The position numbers and the translations under genes were made by a program. From positions 449,634-513,633 of the forward strand of contig LDJB01000001.1 in assembly GCA_001028815.1 (NCBI GenBank): 64,000 nt of DNA. Direction: 5' to 3'. This document shows, piece after piece, positions 39,735 through 50,422 of the stretch (position 1 is the first letter of the stretch; the number at the start of each line of letters is the position of its first letter). The stretch is from Peptococcaceae bacterium 1109 (GTDB lineage Bacteria > Bacillota > Limnochordia > Darwinibacteriales > Darwinibacteriaceae). Below the pieces are notes generated by a model that had not been told where the DNA came from, searched no databases, and saw nothing but the letters and a program-made list of their open reading frames with translations.

Positions 39735-41230
39735 AGAAATACCTGCTAGAGATTCTGTTGGGCGCTGGGGCAGCTGGTCTCGTGTTGGGTTTGCTTGCAG
39801 GCCTAGACCTGACCCCTCTGCTCATTGGAGCGGCCTTTGCGGCCTTGATTAAGCTTGTCGTGGATGGGCGGGCGCCCCTGGGCAGGCGGTTTGAGGCAAT
39901 GGGCGGAGTTGGGGGCAGCGCCGGTTCCCTGCCGCAGATCACCTTTGCCGATGTAGGGGGACAAGAGGCGGCTAAGCGGGAACTCATGGAAGCGCTGGCT
40001 TTCTTAAAAAGCGACAGCCTCAGCAAGAAGCTTGGCATCCGGCCGTTGAAAGGCATTCTCTTAGTTGGGCCACCGGGAACAGGGAAAACTCTCATGGCCA
40101 AGGCTGCGGCCAATTACACCGATTCGGCCTTTATCTCTGCTTCCGGGTCACAGTTTGTGGAGATGTATGCTGGGGTGGGCGCGCAGCGGATCCGGCGCCT
40201 CTTCAAGCAGGCAGAAGCCCTGGCCCAGCAGCAGAAAAAGGGCAGTTGTGTGGTGTTCGTCGACGAAATTGATGTCCTCGGAGCAAAGCGGGGCAGTCAC
40301 CAGGGGCATATGGAATACGATCAGACTCTGAACGAGTTCTTGGTCCAGTTGGACGGAATCGATAGTGAACGGGAAATCAAGACCTTGGTGGTGGCTGCTA
40401 CCAACCGGGCAGATATCCTCGATCCGGCTCTCTTGCGCCCCGGGCGGTTTGACCGGATTGTCCGGGTGGACCTCCCTGATAAAGCAGGGCGGCTGCGCAT
40501 CCTCGAGATCCACGCCCAGGGCAGGCCGTTGGCCCCCGAGGTAGATCTGGAGAAGGCAGCCCAGGAAACCTATGGTTTTTCCGGCGCGCATCTGGAGAAT
40601 GTGCTTAACGAAGCGGCCATCAATGCTTTGCGAAGGTCCAGCGAAGTGATTACCCCCGCTGACATCCGAGAAGCCATTGAAAAGGTGATGCTTGGGGAAA
40701 AGCTGGACCGCACCCCAACTTCGGCAGAGCGGCGGCGGATCGCCTATCACGAGGCGGGCCATGCAGTGATAGCTGAGCAAAACCGTCCGGGGGCAGTGAG
40801 CTCCATAACCATCACGTCTCGGGGAAACGCACTAGGATATATCCGTCAGAGTCCCACCGCGGATCAGTACCTGCAGACCCAGGATGAGCTCGTAGCGGCT
40901 ATTCAGGTGTGTGTGGCCGGGGCAGTGAGCGAGGAACTGTTCCTGGGGCAAAGGTCAACCGGAGCAGTAGGGGATATCAGACAGGCGACGGAGATCGCCA
41001 AGCAGATGGTATATGCAGGCCTGTCCCCCCTGGGAATAGTGGGCGCAGAACTGCCAACCAACCTCCTTCACGATGCGGTAACGGACATCATTCGTAGGCA
41101 GGAACAGATTGTCCGGGGCTGTCTCGAGGAGCATGGAAGGAAGGTTCAGGCAGTCGCTGAGCATCTTCTTCAACACGACAGCATTTCTGGCGATCAGTTC
41201 CGTGGGTTCCTGGCGCAGCTTGCCTCTTAG
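39731..41230 (+). CDS. FtsH-like AAA zinc metalloprotease without extracytoplasmic domain
   Basis: GPPGTGKT, FVDEIDVLG, ATNRADILDPALLRPGRFDR, HEAGHAV, GAVGDIRQATEIAKQMV; N-terminus only a short TM hairpin. Confidence 0.92.
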   Translation: MKKYLLEILLGAGAAGLVLGLLAGLDLTPLLIGAAFAALIKLVVDGRAPLGRRFEAMGGVGGSAGSLPQITFADVGGQEAAKRELMEALAFLKSDSLSKKLGIRPLKGILLVGPPGTGKTLMAKAAANYTDSAFISASGSQFVEMYAGVGAQRIRRLFKQAEALAQQQKKGSCVVFVDEIDVLGAKRGSHQGHMEYDQTLNEFLVQLDGIDSEREIKTLVVAATNRADILDPALLRPGRFDRIVRVDLPDKAGRLRILEIHAQGRPLAPEVDLEKAAQETYGFSGAHLENVLNEAAINALRRSSEVITPADIREAIEKVMLGEKLDRTPTSAERRRIAYHEAGHAVIAEQNRPGAVSSITITSRGNALGYIRQSPTADQYLQTQDELVAAIQVCVAGAVSEELFLGQRSTGAVGDIRQATEIAKQMVYAGLSPLGIVGAELPTNLLHDAVTDIIRRQEQIVRGCLEEHGRKVQAVAEHLLQHDSISGDQFRGFLAQLAS

Positions 41231-41679
41231 CTCTTCCACTGAAGCAGGGCTGCGAGCACCGCGGTAATACCCGCGGCCATGATTGGCCCAACAGGGATAC
41301 CCCCTAGAAACCAAACGCCCAGCATCACGCCAACGAGGATTCCGGGGACAACTTCCGGCTGGACGCTCACCATATCCAACCCCTGGCCGTTGAGGTAGGA
41401 GCCGAGCATGCCGCCGAGCACAGCAAAGAGGCCTAAGGGAGTTACGAGGGAGGCGCCGAGGCTTTGTAAGGTCACCTTGCCTGAGGCAAAAGGTGCGAGA
41501 ACGGACATGGTTAGGAACAAGAGGCCGACCTCTATCCCTCGCCTCTCAACCATGGGTAAGAACCGCTCAAGGTTCAAAAGGCCCATCACCATCACGATGG
41601 CTGAAGCCGCGGCAAGCAAATTGTTCTTGGTTAAAACACCGATTAGGAATATAATTAGAAGAGGCAGTGACTGAGCCAT
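41227..41679 (-). CDS. DUF441 family membrane protein
   Basis: LIGVLTKNNLLAAASAIVMVMGLLNLERFLPMVERRGIEVGLLFLTMSVLAPFASGKV. Confidence 0.85.
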   Translation of the reverse strand: MAQSLPLLIIFLIGVLTKNNLLAAASAIVMVMGLLNLERFLPMVERRGIEVGLLFLTMSVLAPFASGKVTLQSLGASLVTPLGLFAVLGGMLGSYLNGQGLDMVSVQPEVVPGILVGVMLGVWFLGGIPVGPIMAAGITAVLAALLQWKS

Positions 41680-42194
41680 GCGGAACCCTCCCCCCTAATT
41701 CTATTCCTCGAAATGCTATCTATGAAAGGTGTTGTTTAACCATTTCTGAAACATCCATTGTTCAGCAGCTCCAAGCTAATCACGTTTTGATGTCATCCTT
41801 GGTGGCCTGGGCCATCGCACAGGGGTTAAAACTGATTACCTGGGCGGTGGCTGCGCGGGAGTGGAACTTCAAGCGGTTGGTGGAACCGGGGGGAATGCCT
41901 AGTTCTCACAGTGCCTTTGTCACTTCCTTGTCCACAGCGGTGGGCCTGAGCATGGGCTTTGACTCGGTGATGTTTGCCCTGGCCGCTGCCTTTGCCGTAG
42001 TGGTCATGTATGATGCTTCTGGGGTAAGGCGGGCCGCAGGAAAGCAGGCCAAAGTGCTTAACGCCATCTTAGAGGATCTGAATCGCCGGGAGCTGCATCC
42101 TGAGCGTCTGCGTGAGCTGTTGGGACATACACCCTTTGAGGTGCTGGTCGGTGCCTTACTCGGGATCGTGGTGGCTGCATGGCGAATGAGGTGA
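41667..42194 (+). CDS. Divergent PAP2-family protein (YuiD-like); start uncertain
   Basis: SSLVAWAIAQGLKLITW, GGMPSSHSAFVTSLSTAVGL, VVMYDASGVRRAAGKQA. Confidence 0.88.
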   Translation: MTEPCGTLPPNSIPRNAIYERCCLTISETSIVQQLQANHVLMSSLVAWAIAQGLKLITWAVAAREWNFKRLVEPGGMPSSHSAFVTSLSTAVGLSMGFDSVMFALAAAFAVVVMYDASGVRRAAGKQAKVLNAILEDLNRRELHPERLRELLGHTPFEVLVGALLGIVVAAWRMR

Positions 42195-42198
42195 AACA

Positions 42199-42238
42199 TA
42201 AGGTGAAGCACAGGACCAAAGTCCTGCGCCTCACCTTT
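42199..42238. terminator. Bidirectional terminator
   Basis: AAGGTGAAGCACAGGAC-caaa-GTCCTGCGCCTCACCTT. Confidence 0.75.
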
Positions 42239-42244
42239 TCTGCT

Positions 42245-43237
42245 TTACGGGCCCAACTCCACCACAAGTGGGCTGGACCTGTATCCCGCAACGCCTGTGT
42301 AGCCCACTGCGGCTACGCTGTAGGTGATGGACCGTGCATCTAGGAGGCTGAGCTCTTCTACGTCGTGGATAAACTGGGGTTCTAAGACGGGAATGGGCGT
42401 GAGGATATCGGGCCGCTCGAAAGGATCGCTCTGGCTGTAGACGAAATATCCTGTGACGAATGGGTTAGGGTGGGGATCCCACGAAAGGTGGACCTTGCCT
42501 TGACTCATGTTCGCAGTGAGGTTTTGCGGCGCTTCTGGGATCATGTAGATCACCGCATTCACAGTTAGTGTCTCCGTCGCAGGTTGCCAGTTCAGGACCA
42601 GTTCCTGAGCGGCCTGGACTTCGATGACCTGCCATATGCCTGGCGCGATGCGGTTTGCTGCATGGAAGGACTCAGTGTAGAGCTCAATGAGGAGGTCATA
42701 GGTGCCTGGTGCCAGGCTGAACACGTGATTGATGGGCCCATCTATGCCCTCCCAGATGAGTTCTTCCCGCTCATCGTTGAAGTATACCCGGGCTCGGCTG
42801 GCGTTTTGCCAGAAAGGCGAATCCCCTAGATCGATGGTGAGGTTGACTAACCCATCACCGGGGCGGAGCACCACTTCCACCAGCTGCGTGTTGTTAGGCA
42901 TTACATCGATCTCTTGGGGTGCACTTTGGAACTGGATGGTGCCTTCATCATCCATTAGCAGGATGGTAAGCTGCCAGTTTCCGATGGGAACCTCAAGCTC
43001 AGCACTGATATCCAACCCCACAACGGGCACGTCCCATTCAAAGACGTGCTTCCCGCGGGCGAGAATGATCCGCGCCTGGGATACCCCTGAGCCTTCTTGC
43101 ATGCTCGCAATGGTGGCCATAACAGCTACCTGGCCCTGGGTGTGGACGGGAAGCCCGTCGCCCGCAGGGAGCGTGCATCCCGCGAGAAGGGTAAGGCACA
43201 CTGCAGCAAGAATGAGAGTTACTTGAGGCTTGTACAA
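42245..43237 (-). CDS. Lipoprotein with a fibronectin-III-like C-terminal segment
   Basis: Signal ILAAVCLTLLAGC lipobox; PEAPQNLTANMSQGKVHLSWDPHPNPFVTGYFVYSQSDP; TTG start with AAGGAGGT. Confidence 0.75.
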   Translation of the reverse strand: MYKPQVTLILAAVCLTLLAGCTLPAGDGLPVHTQGQVAVMATIASMQEGSGVSQARIILARGKHVFEWDVPVVGLDISAELEVPIGNWQLTILLMDDEGTIQFQSAPQEIDVMPNNTQLVEVVLRPGDGLVNLTIDLGDSPFWQNASRARVYFNDEREELIWEGIDGPINHVFSLAPGTYDLLIELYTESFHAANRIAPGIWQVIEVQAAQELVLNWQPATETLTVNAVIYMIPEAPQNLTANMSQGKVHLSWDPHPNPFVTGYFVYSQSDPFERPDILTPIPVLEPQFIHDVEELSLLDARSITYSVAAVGYTGVAGYRSSPLVVELGP

Positions 43238-43302
43238 GGTAAGACCTCCTTGGCCTCCCTTGGGCAAGTTTAATTATACTATATTCTGGGAAGGGGATAA
43301 AG

Positions 43303-44376
43303 ATGGATAGACTAAATCTTCTGAAATCACTGTCGGAAGTCAACGGTATCCCTGGTTTCGAGGGTAATGTGCGGCAGATGCTGTCCCAATTCGTGGAGGG
43401 AACGTGCGAGTTGAGCACGGATAACCTAGGCAGCCTCATTTGCCGGAAGGCAGGTTCAGAGGGCCCGAAAATCATGATTCCCGCCCATATGGATGAGATA
43501 GGGTTCATGGTCCACGTCATCACCGATGAGGGCTTTATTCGGTTCATCCCCATGGGTGGCTGGTGGGATCAGGTTCTTCTGGGTAAGAAGGTACAGATTA
43601 AGACAAGCCAAGGCTTAGTAACTGGCGTGATCGGCTCTAAGCCGCCCCACATCCTCAAAGACGAGGACAAGAGCAAAGTGGTAAAGAAGGACACAATGTT
43701 CATTGACGTGGGTGCCAGGAACAAGGCGGAGGCCATGGACGAACTTCACATCCGGCCTGGCGACCCCATCTTTCCCGTGAGCGAGTTTGAGTTGATGGCG
43801 AATGGAAGGGTGGTAGCGGGGAAGGCGTGGGATGATCGGGCAGGCTGCGCGGCCTTAGTGGAACTCATGCACCTCCTGCAAGGCAAGGAACACCCTAACA
43901 CAGTGTATGCAGTGGCTACGGTGCAAGAAGAGGTCGGCCTACGGGGCGCCAAGACTGCCACATCGGTTGTAGCCCCTGATATAGGCATCGCCTTAGACGT
44001 GGGCATCGCTGGGGATATGCCTGGGGTAAACCCGGAGGAAAGCCCCCTCAAACTAGGCCAAGGGCCGGTGCTGTATGTGGCAGACGGAAGTGCCATTGCC
44101 CACTCTGGCCTGCGCCGCTTTGTCATAGACACCGCAGAAGACCTGAACATACCCTTGCAGTTTGCGGCACTCCTTGGAGGGGGAACGGATGCCGGTGAAA
44201 TGCATCTGTTCGGCGCTGGCGTGCCCAGTCTTACCCTGGGAGTCCCCGTGCGTTACGTCCATACCCACACTGGCTTGATGGACCTGGAGGATTACGGGAA
44301 TCTGGTCAAGCTGTTGGAAGGGATCATCATGCGACTTGACTGGGACGCAATTCAGCAGATAAAGAATGGTGAGTGA
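43303..44376 (+). CDS. M42 family glutamyl aminopeptidase/endoglucanase-like
   Basis: PAHMDEIGFMV, AWDDRAGCAALVEL, TVQEEVGLRGAKTA, GGGTDAGEMHLFGAGVPS. Confidence 0.94.
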   Translation: MDRLNLLKSLSEVNGIPGFEGNVRQMLSQFVEGTCELSTDNLGSLICRKAGSEGPKIMIPAHMDEIGFMVHVITDEGFIRFIPMGGWWDQVLLGKKVQIKTSQGLVTGVIGSKPPHILKDEDKSKVVKKDTMFIDVGARNKAEAMDELHIRPGDPIFPVSEFELMANGRVVAGKAWDDRAGCAALVELMHLLQGKEHPNTVYAVATVQEEVGLRGAKTATSVVAPDIGIALDVGIAGDMPGVNPEESPLKLGQGPVLYVADGSAIAHSGLRRFVIDTAEDLNIPLQFAALLGGGTDAGEMHLFGAGVPSLTLGVPVRYVHTHTGLMDLEDYGNLVKLLEGIIMRLDWDAIQQIKNGE

Positions 44377-45620
44377 CACGCATGCGAGGAGAACTTGTTA
44401 TTATCGGCACAGAGCTCCTGTTGGGGGAAATCGTAGATACGAATGCTCAGTTCCTGGCCAGGGGTCTGGCCAGCTGCGGTATTAACCTCTATTATAAATC
44501 CACCGTAGGCGACAACTGGGTGCGCATTGTTGAGACTCTCTCTCGAGCCCTATCCCGCTCCGACTTAGTGATCATCAGCGGCGGCTTGGGGCCTACCGAG
44601 GACGACTTGACCAGGGGAGCGGTGGCCGCGGTGGCCAACCGCCCCTTGGAACTTGATGAGGAAGCACTGGAAGCGATTGAGGCCTATTTCAGACGGCGCT
44701 ACGGGGAGGGGCAAATGCCGCCGAACAATCGTAAGCAGGCGTACTTGCCCCGTGGTGCCTCGGCTATTCCCAACCACTGGGGCACCGCTCCAGGTTTCAT
44801 CTTGGAACTGCCCGGTAAAGCCATTGTTGCCCTGCCTGGGGTGCCTGCAGAACTAGAACCCATGTTTGCGCAGACGGTCCTTCCCTACTGCCGCCAACGG
44901 TTCCAGGGAGACGTGCTGGTCACCAAGAACCTCAGCTTTGCGGGAATCGGAGAGGCTGGTTTAGAAGAGCTGTTGAAGGACATTATCCTTTCCCAGACCA
45001 ATCCCACCGTAGCCCCGTATGCATCCCAAGGGATGGTGCGTATTCGCCTCACGGCCCGGGCCGCCACTGAAGAAGAAGGGGAAGCCCTAATCGCACCTGT
45101 GGCGGACATGATTGCAGCCCGCACTGAGCCATACTTGTTTAGCACCACAGGCCAGGCCCTAGAAGAGGTTATCGGCCAGCAGTTAACTGCCCGGGGGCAA
45201 TCCCTTGCCTTAGCGGAGTCATGTACCGGTGGGTTGGTGGGGCACCGCATCACCAACGTGGCCGGGAGTTCCCGCTACTTCCTTAGGGGCTATGTAGTCT
45301 ACAGCAATGCCGCTAAGGTGAGTGACTTAGGGGTGCAGGAGAGCACCTTAGCCCAGTATGGTGCTGTGAGCCCGCAAACCGCGCAGGAAATGGCGGAAGG
45401 GGTGAGGCGGGCCGCAGGGGCTGATTTTGGCCTTGCCATAACGGGAATTGCGGGACCCGATGGAGGCACTCCTGAAAAGCCAGTGGGTCTAGTGTACATT
45501 GCCCTGGCTAGCCCAGGGGATACTATCGTGGAGAAGCATCATTTTGCTGGTGCGCGGGGACAGGTTAAGGAGCGGTCTGCACAGGCCGCCTTGACACTGC
45601 TCTGGAAGAACCTGCGGTAA
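44373..45620 (+). CDS. cinA: CinA/NMN amidohydrolase family protein
   Basis: IIGTELLLGEIVDTNAQFLA, GGLGPTEDDLTRGAVA, LAESCTGGLVGHRITNVAGSS. Confidence 0.95.
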   Translation: MTRMRGELVIIGTELLLGEIVDTNAQFLARGLASCGINLYYKSTVGDNWVRIVETLSRALSRSDLVIISGGLGPTEDDLTRGAVAAVANRPLELDEEALEAIEAYFRRRYGEGQMPPNNRKQAYLPRGASAIPNHWGTAPGFILELPGKAIVALPGVPAELEPMFAQTVLPYCRQRFQGDVLVTKNLSFAGIGEAGLEELLKDIILSQTNPTVAPYASQGMVRIRLTARAATEEEGEALIAPVADMIAARTEPYLFSTTGQALEEVIGQQLTARGQSLALAESCTGGLVGHRITNVAGSSRYFLRGYVVYSNAAKVSDLGVQESTLAQYGAVSPQTAQEMAEGVRRAAGADFGLAITGIAGPDGGTPEKPVGLVYIALASPGDTIVEKHHFAGARGQVKERSAQAALTLLWKNLR

Positions 45621-45634
45621 GGTCCAAGGGGAGG

Positions 45635-47080
45635 TTGGGGATGGCACGGGAAGAACGCTTTATGAGCCGGAGGAAGTATATCCCGGCTCTTAGTGTTATA
45701 GTGGGGGCACTAGCCTGCGTGGGCTTGTTTTCGCAGGCAAGCTACGAAGTGGCCGCATTTGTGATCGGGCTCGATGCAAGGATTGGCGGGGCTGGCCTTA
45801 CCCGCTTTGTCCTCCCACCTGTGGGTTCCATCAGCGCTTCCACTCATCCCCTTCCCATCCAGCTTACCGTGACTCTCCAGAACATCGATCTGGCCGTCCT
45901 TAGAACGGTTGTGTTTTCCACTCCCGAGGTGCTCCAGGCGGTCATCGATACAGCGGACGAATGGGCGGCCCGCATCCTCATGGCCTACTTGGCCCGGCTG
46001 GTAGCCTTGGGAGCTTTGGGAGCGATGGTGGGGGTGTGGCTCGCGGGGGTAAAGCAGCTGAGAGGCCTAACCCTCGCAGGGCTTACTGGTGCCCTGCTTA
46101 TAGCTCTAATCGTGGGGCTGGTTTACGCAACCTTTGATCAATCTGCCTTCACCAACCCTGAGTACCACGGCATCATTGAGGCCGCACCCTGGATGTTTGA
46201 ACTGGTCCAGGAGAGCTTGGAACGGGTAGAAGAGCTGGGCCAGCAGATTCAGACAGTCGCGGGCAACCTCTACGCGGTGTTTGCCAACTTAGAGAACGTG
46301 GGGCAAATTAGCTTGGGCCGGGTTGACTTGCTTGTGCTGCACATTTCCGACATTCACAACAACCCCGTCGCCTATGATTTCGTCCGCCAGGTGATCGGCA
46401 GTTTTCCGGTGAACTTCGTGATCGATACAGGTGATCTAACAGATTGGGGCACAGAGCTGGAAGCGGAGATTACCACCAGGATCAGACAGCTGAACGTGCC
46501 CTATGTATTTGCCACCGGAAACCACGATTCCCCCGATGTGGTGGCCCGCTTGCGGGAGACTCCCAACGTGGTGCTGGTGGATGAAGAGGTACAGGATATT
46601 ATGGGGCTCCGCCTCGCAGGGATAGGTGATCCAGCCGCTAAGCGCTATTCTCCAGAGCCAGCGGGCCTTGATGAGCTCTACTCTATCGCACAGGCCATCA
46701 ATGAGCACTGGGGGAGAGCAGAAGACCGTCCCGATGTTTTTATTGTCCACAACCATCGCGTTGCCCAGCAGATTCACCCAGGGCTGTTTGGCGCTGTGTT
46801 GTGCGGCCACAGTCACAGCTTGGAAATCACCGAGCGGGAGGGTACGGTGTACATCAACGCGGGCACCACCGGTGCCGCGGGCATCCGGGGGTTTCAATCC
46901 CGGAATCCCCTCCCTTACAGCCTTGCTCTCCTCCACTATGCCCGCTCTGAGGAGGGGAGGCTGACCCTAGTAGCGGTAGATGGAGTGCACGTCTCTGGCC
47001 TTGGGTCCGGCTTCTCCCTTCAACGAACATTTACAGAGGTGGGCAGGATTAACAGAATAGACGTCGAAACACAACTTTAG
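45635..47080 (+). CDS. Membrane-anchored metallophosphoesterase
   Basis: N-terminal TMs; HISDIHNN, IDTGDLTDWGT, FATGNHD, GHSHSLEI motifs. Confidence 0.88.
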   Translation: MGMAREERFMSRRKYIPALSVIVGALACVGLFSQASYEVAAFVIGLDARIGGAGLTRFVLPPVGSISASTHPLPIQLTVTLQNIDLAVLRTVVFSTPEVLQAVIDTADEWAARILMAYLARLVALGALGAMVGVWLAGVKQLRGLTLAGLTGALLIALIVGLVYATFDQSAFTNPEYHGIIEAAPWMFELVQESLERVEELGQQIQTVAGNLYAVFANLENVGQISLGRVDLLVLHISDIHNNPVAYDFVRQVIGSFPVNFVIDTGDLTDWGTELEAEITTRIRQLNVPYVFATGNHDSPDVVARLRETPNVVLVDEEVQDIMGLRLAGIGDPAAKRYSPEPAGLDELYSIAQAINEHWGRAEDRPDVFIVHNHRVAQQIHPGLFGAVLCGHSHSLEITEREGTVYINAGTTGAAGIRGFQSRNPLPYSLALLHYARSEEGRLTLVAVDGVHVSGLGSGFSLQRTFTEVGRINRIDVETQL

Positions 47081-47191
47081 ATGTGGTAACCACCATCGCA
47101 GGGGAAGGGTAACCTTGAGATGTACGCTCCAGGGGAAAATCGCTGGTAAGTGGTGGGGCAGCGGCTTTCTCCTTTTCTTGTAGCTAGTCAT

Positions 47192-47205
47192 CGAACACAT
47201 GTTTC
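47192..47205 (+). promoter_or_regulatory. LexA/DinR (SOS) box
   Basis: CGAACACATGTTTC matches Bacillus consensus CGAACRNRYGTTYC exactly. Confidence 0.8.
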
Positions 47206-47226
47206 TTTTAGAAAGGAGTCGAAGGC

Positions 47227-48264
47227 ATGTCAGATAGACAGAAAGCATTGGATACGGCGCTCCTGCAGATCGAAAAGCAATTCGGCAAAGGTTCGATTAT
47301 GAAGTTAGGCGAGGCCAGTGCAGCGCAAGGTATAGAAGTTATACCCACCGGTTCGCTGGCTCTGGATATAGCCTTGGGAGTGGGGGGGATTCCCCGTGGG
47401 CGGATCGTGGAGATTTATGGCCCCGAATCGTCCGGAAAGACCACCCTTACGCTGCATATCATGGCCGAGGCCCAAAAGGCCGGCGGTGTGGCAGCCATGA
47501 TCGATGCAGAACATGCCCTGGACCCCATGTACGCCAGAAAGCTCGGGGTAGATATTGACAATCTCCTCATTTCCCAGCCTGACCATGCTGAGCAAGCACT
47601 AGAGATCGCGGAGCACTTGGTGCGGAGCGGTGCTGTGGATGTTGTGGTCATTGACTCTGTGGCCGCCTTGGTGCCTCGGGCGGAGATTGAAGGTGAGATG
47701 GGCGATGCCCATGTGGGCCTTCAGGCTCGCCTAATGTCCCAGGCACTTCGCAAGCTTACAGGAGCCATCAGCAAGTCTAGCTGTACTGTGATCTTCACAA
47801 ATCAGCTCCGGGAAAAGGTCGGGATCATGTTCGGCAACCCTGAAACTACCCCAGGCGGCCGAGCACTGAAGTTTTACGCATCGATTCGCCTAGATATCCG
47901 CCGAATCGATACCATCAAACAGGGGACGGAAATCATGGGCAACCGTACCCGTGTAAAAGTCCTGAAGAACAAAGTTGCACCTCCGTTTAAAGAAGCGGAG
48001 TTTGACATCATGTACGGCGAAGGGATCTCCCGGGAAGGGGATGTCTTAGACATCGCTGCCTCACTTGATCTGGTAAACAAAAGCGGCGCGTGGTACTCCT
48101 ACGGTGACCTCCGCTTAGGCCAGGGCCGGGAAAATGCTAAAGCCTATCTCAAGGAGAATGGGGAGCTCTTAGCAGAACTTGAGCGGCGGGTTAGAGAAGA
48201 AAAAGGCTTGGTAGCGATGAATGCTGCCGACGCGGAGGCAAGTCAGAAAGATGAATCCAGATAG
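47227..48264 (+). CDS. recA: Recombinase RecA
   Basis: [47 protein letters not shown]. Confidence 0.98.
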   Translation: MSDRQKALDTALLQIEKQFGKGSIMKLGEASAAQGIEVIPTGSLALDIALGVGGIPRGRIVEIYGPESSGKTTLTLHIMAEAQKAGGVAAMIDAEHALDPMYARKLGVDIDNLLISQPDHAEQALEIAEHLVRSGAVDVVVIDSVAALVPRAEIEGEMGDAHVGLQARLMSQALRKLTGAISKSSCTVIFTNQLREKVGIMFGNPETTPGGRALKFYASIRLDIRRIDTIKQGTEIMGNRTRVKVLKNKVAPPFKEAEFDIMYGEGISREGDVLDIAASLDLVNKSGAWYSYGDLRLGQGRENAKAYLKENGELLAELERRVREEKGLVAMNAADAEASQKDESR

Positions 48265-48733
48265 TGCTGCAGATAGTGCTGCCGCGAAACGAAGGGCTAT
48301 CAAGCTTCTTGCGGCGCGGGACCGCACCGCCCACGAACTTCACACCCGCCTGAGCAGGGACTATGAACCTAGCGTTGTGGAGGAAGTCTTGGCGTACCTA
48401 GAAGACCGGGGCTATATCGATGATGGGCGGTTTGCCCGTAACTACGTAGACCAGCGCAATCGCTTTCGCCCCACGGGAAACCTTGGCCTCAGTCACGAGC
48501 TGGCCGCGAAGGGCGTCCCCTCCGCGATCATTGAGACCGTGCTCAACTCTCCCGAGGAAGAACTGGATTTGGCTAAGCGGCTGCTTTCACAGCGGGCTCC
48601 GACGTGGCAAGGCCTTCCTGGAGAACGCCGCTTGCGGAGAGCCTACGGCCTCTTGGAACGGCGGGGTTTTCCCTGGCAGACTGCGCGTGCGGCGGTGACC
48701 CAAGTACTTGACAGTGATCTGCAAAAAGACTAA
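48251..48733 (+). CDS. recX: RecX regulatory protein
   Basis: [40 protein letters not shown] overlaps recA 3' end. Confidence 0.93.
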   Translation: MNPDSAADSAAAKRRAIKLLAARDRTAHELHTRLSRDYEPSVVEEVLAYLEDRGYIDDGRFARNYVDQRNRFRPTGNLGLSHELAAKGVPSAIIETVLNSPEEELDLAKRLLSQRAPTWQGLPGERRLRRAYGLLERRGFPWQTARAAVTQVLDSDLQKD

Positions 48734-48822
48734 AATTAAGAAAGGCCGTAGTAAGAGCCACACTGATGTATTGCTTGGAACCAAATAAACACGCTGATTA
48801 TGGTCTACGAAAACGGAGTAAG

Positions 48823-48847
48823 GCCGAGTCTTGACTCGGCTTTCTTT
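48823..48847 (+). terminator. Terminator between recX and rny
   Basis: GCCGAGTC-tt-GACTCGGC followed by TTTCTTTTC. Confidence 0.75.
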
Positions 48848-48871
48848 TCTCAAATGAACGTGGAGTAGGAG

Positions 48872-50422
48872 GTGAAGAATATCGAGGTTTTCATTGCACT
48901 TTTGAAGTACGCGATCGTTGCTGGGCTTGCAGGTGCAGTCGGTTATCTTGTGCGCAAGCGTTTCGCAGAGGCGGTCATCGGCTCCGCAGAAGAAGAGGCC
49001 AAGCGGCTTCTCCAAGAGGCGGAGAAAGATGCAGAGTCCCTTAAGCGTGAAGCATTGGTAGAAGCGAAAGAGGAGATTCACAAACTCCGGAGCGATGCGG
49101 AGCGGGAAGCGCGGGAACGCCGCAGCGAACTACAGCAACTTGAAAGACGTTTGATGCAAAAAGAAGAGTCACTGGACCGAAAGAGCGATGCTTTGGAGAG
49201 AAGGGATAATGCTCTCCAGCAGCGCGAGAGGGAAACAGAGCGGCTTCGCCAAGAGATTGAGGTGGCCCTAAACGCCCAGCGAGCAGAGCTTGAGCGACTG
49301 TCTGGGCTTTCTTCGGAAGAAGCCAGGGAGCTGATTCTCAGGACGGTGGAAGCGGAGATTCGCCATGAAACGGCAATGATGATCCGTGAAATCGAAACGG
49401 AAGCACGGGATGAGGCCGAGAAACGGGCCCGCAACATCATCGCTTTGGCCATTCAGCGGACCGCTGCAGATCATGTTGCTGAGACTACTGTTTCCGTGGT
49501 TAACTTGCCTAACGATGACATGAAGGGCAGGATTATCGGCCGGGAGGGCAGAAACATCCGAGCCTTAGAAACACTCACCGGCATCGACCTCATCATTGAT
49601 GATACGCCGGAAGCAGTGATCTTATCTGGGTTCGACCCTGTCCGCCGGGAAATCGCCCGGATCGCTTTGGAAAAACTCATCGCTGATGGACGCATTCATC
49701 CAGCCCGCATCGAAGAGATGGTGGAGAAGGCCCGCAAGGAAGTGGATGCAGTCATCCGGGAGGCTGGCGAGCAGGCTACCTTGGAAGCGGATGTGCATGG
49801 CCTCCATCCGGAGCTGGTGAAACTCCTCGGCCGCTTGAACTTCCGGACAAGCTACGGCCAGAATGTGTTGAAGCACTCCATAGAGGTGGCCCACCTGGCA
49901 GGGATCATGGCGGCAGAACTGGGCGTAGATGCCCGTCTTGCTCGTAGAGCAGGCTTGCTCCATGATATCGGGAAAGCAGTGGACCACGAGCTCGAGGGGA
50001 CACACATTGAAATTGGTGTAGACCTCCTCCGTAAGTATAAGGAAAGCCCCGCGGTGATCCACGCTGTAGCATGCCATCACGGCGACTACGAGCCGGAGAG
50101 CGTCGAGGCAGTCTTGGTGGCAGCAGCAGATTCTATCTCTGCCGCTCGGCCAGGAGCCAGAAGGGAAACCTTGGAGACTTACATCAAGCGCCTGCAGAAA
50201 CTGGAGGAGATTTCTAACTCCTTCGAGGGCGTAGAGAAATCTTACGCCATCCAAGCAGGCCGGGAAGTACGGATTATGGTCAAACCAGATAAAATCGATG
50301 ATGCAGCATCTATACAGCTCAGCCGGGATATTGTGAAGAAGATTGAAGCAGAGCTTGAGTATCCGGGGCAGATCAAGGTAACTGTGATCAGAGAAACTAG
50401 AGCTGTTGAGTACGCGAAATAA
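48872..50422 (+). CDS. rny: Ribonuclease Y
   Basis: TM plus coiled coil, [48 protein letters not shown]. Confidence 0.97.
   Translation: MKNIEVFIALLKYAIVAGLAGAVGYLVRKRFAEAVIGSAEEEAKRLLQEAEKDAESLKREALVEAKEEIHKLRSDAEREARERRSELQQLERRLMQKEESLDRKSDALERRDNALQQRERETERLRQEIEVALNAQRAELERLSGLSSEEARELILRTVEAEIRHETAMMIREIETEARDEAEKRARNIIALAIQRTAADHVAETTVSVVNLPNDDMKGRIIGREGRNIRALETLTGIDLIIDDTPEAVILSGFDPVRREIARIALEKLIADGRIHPARIEEMVEKARKEVDAVIREAGEQATLEADVHGLHPELVKLLGRLNFRTSYGQNVLKHSIEVAHLAGIMAAELGVDARLARRAGLLHDIGKAVDHELEGTHIEIGVDLLRKYKESPAVIHAVACHHGDYEPESVEAVLVAAADSISAARPGARRETLETYIKRLQKLEEISNSFEGVEKSYAIQAGREVRIMVKPDKIDDAASIQLSRDIVKKIEAELEYPGQIKVTVIRETRAVEYAK

Noticed and set aside
48262-48288. Tandem GATAGTGCTGC(A/C) repeat at the start of recX
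   Set aside because: Only two 12-bp copies within coding sequence; no sign of an array or regulatory role.
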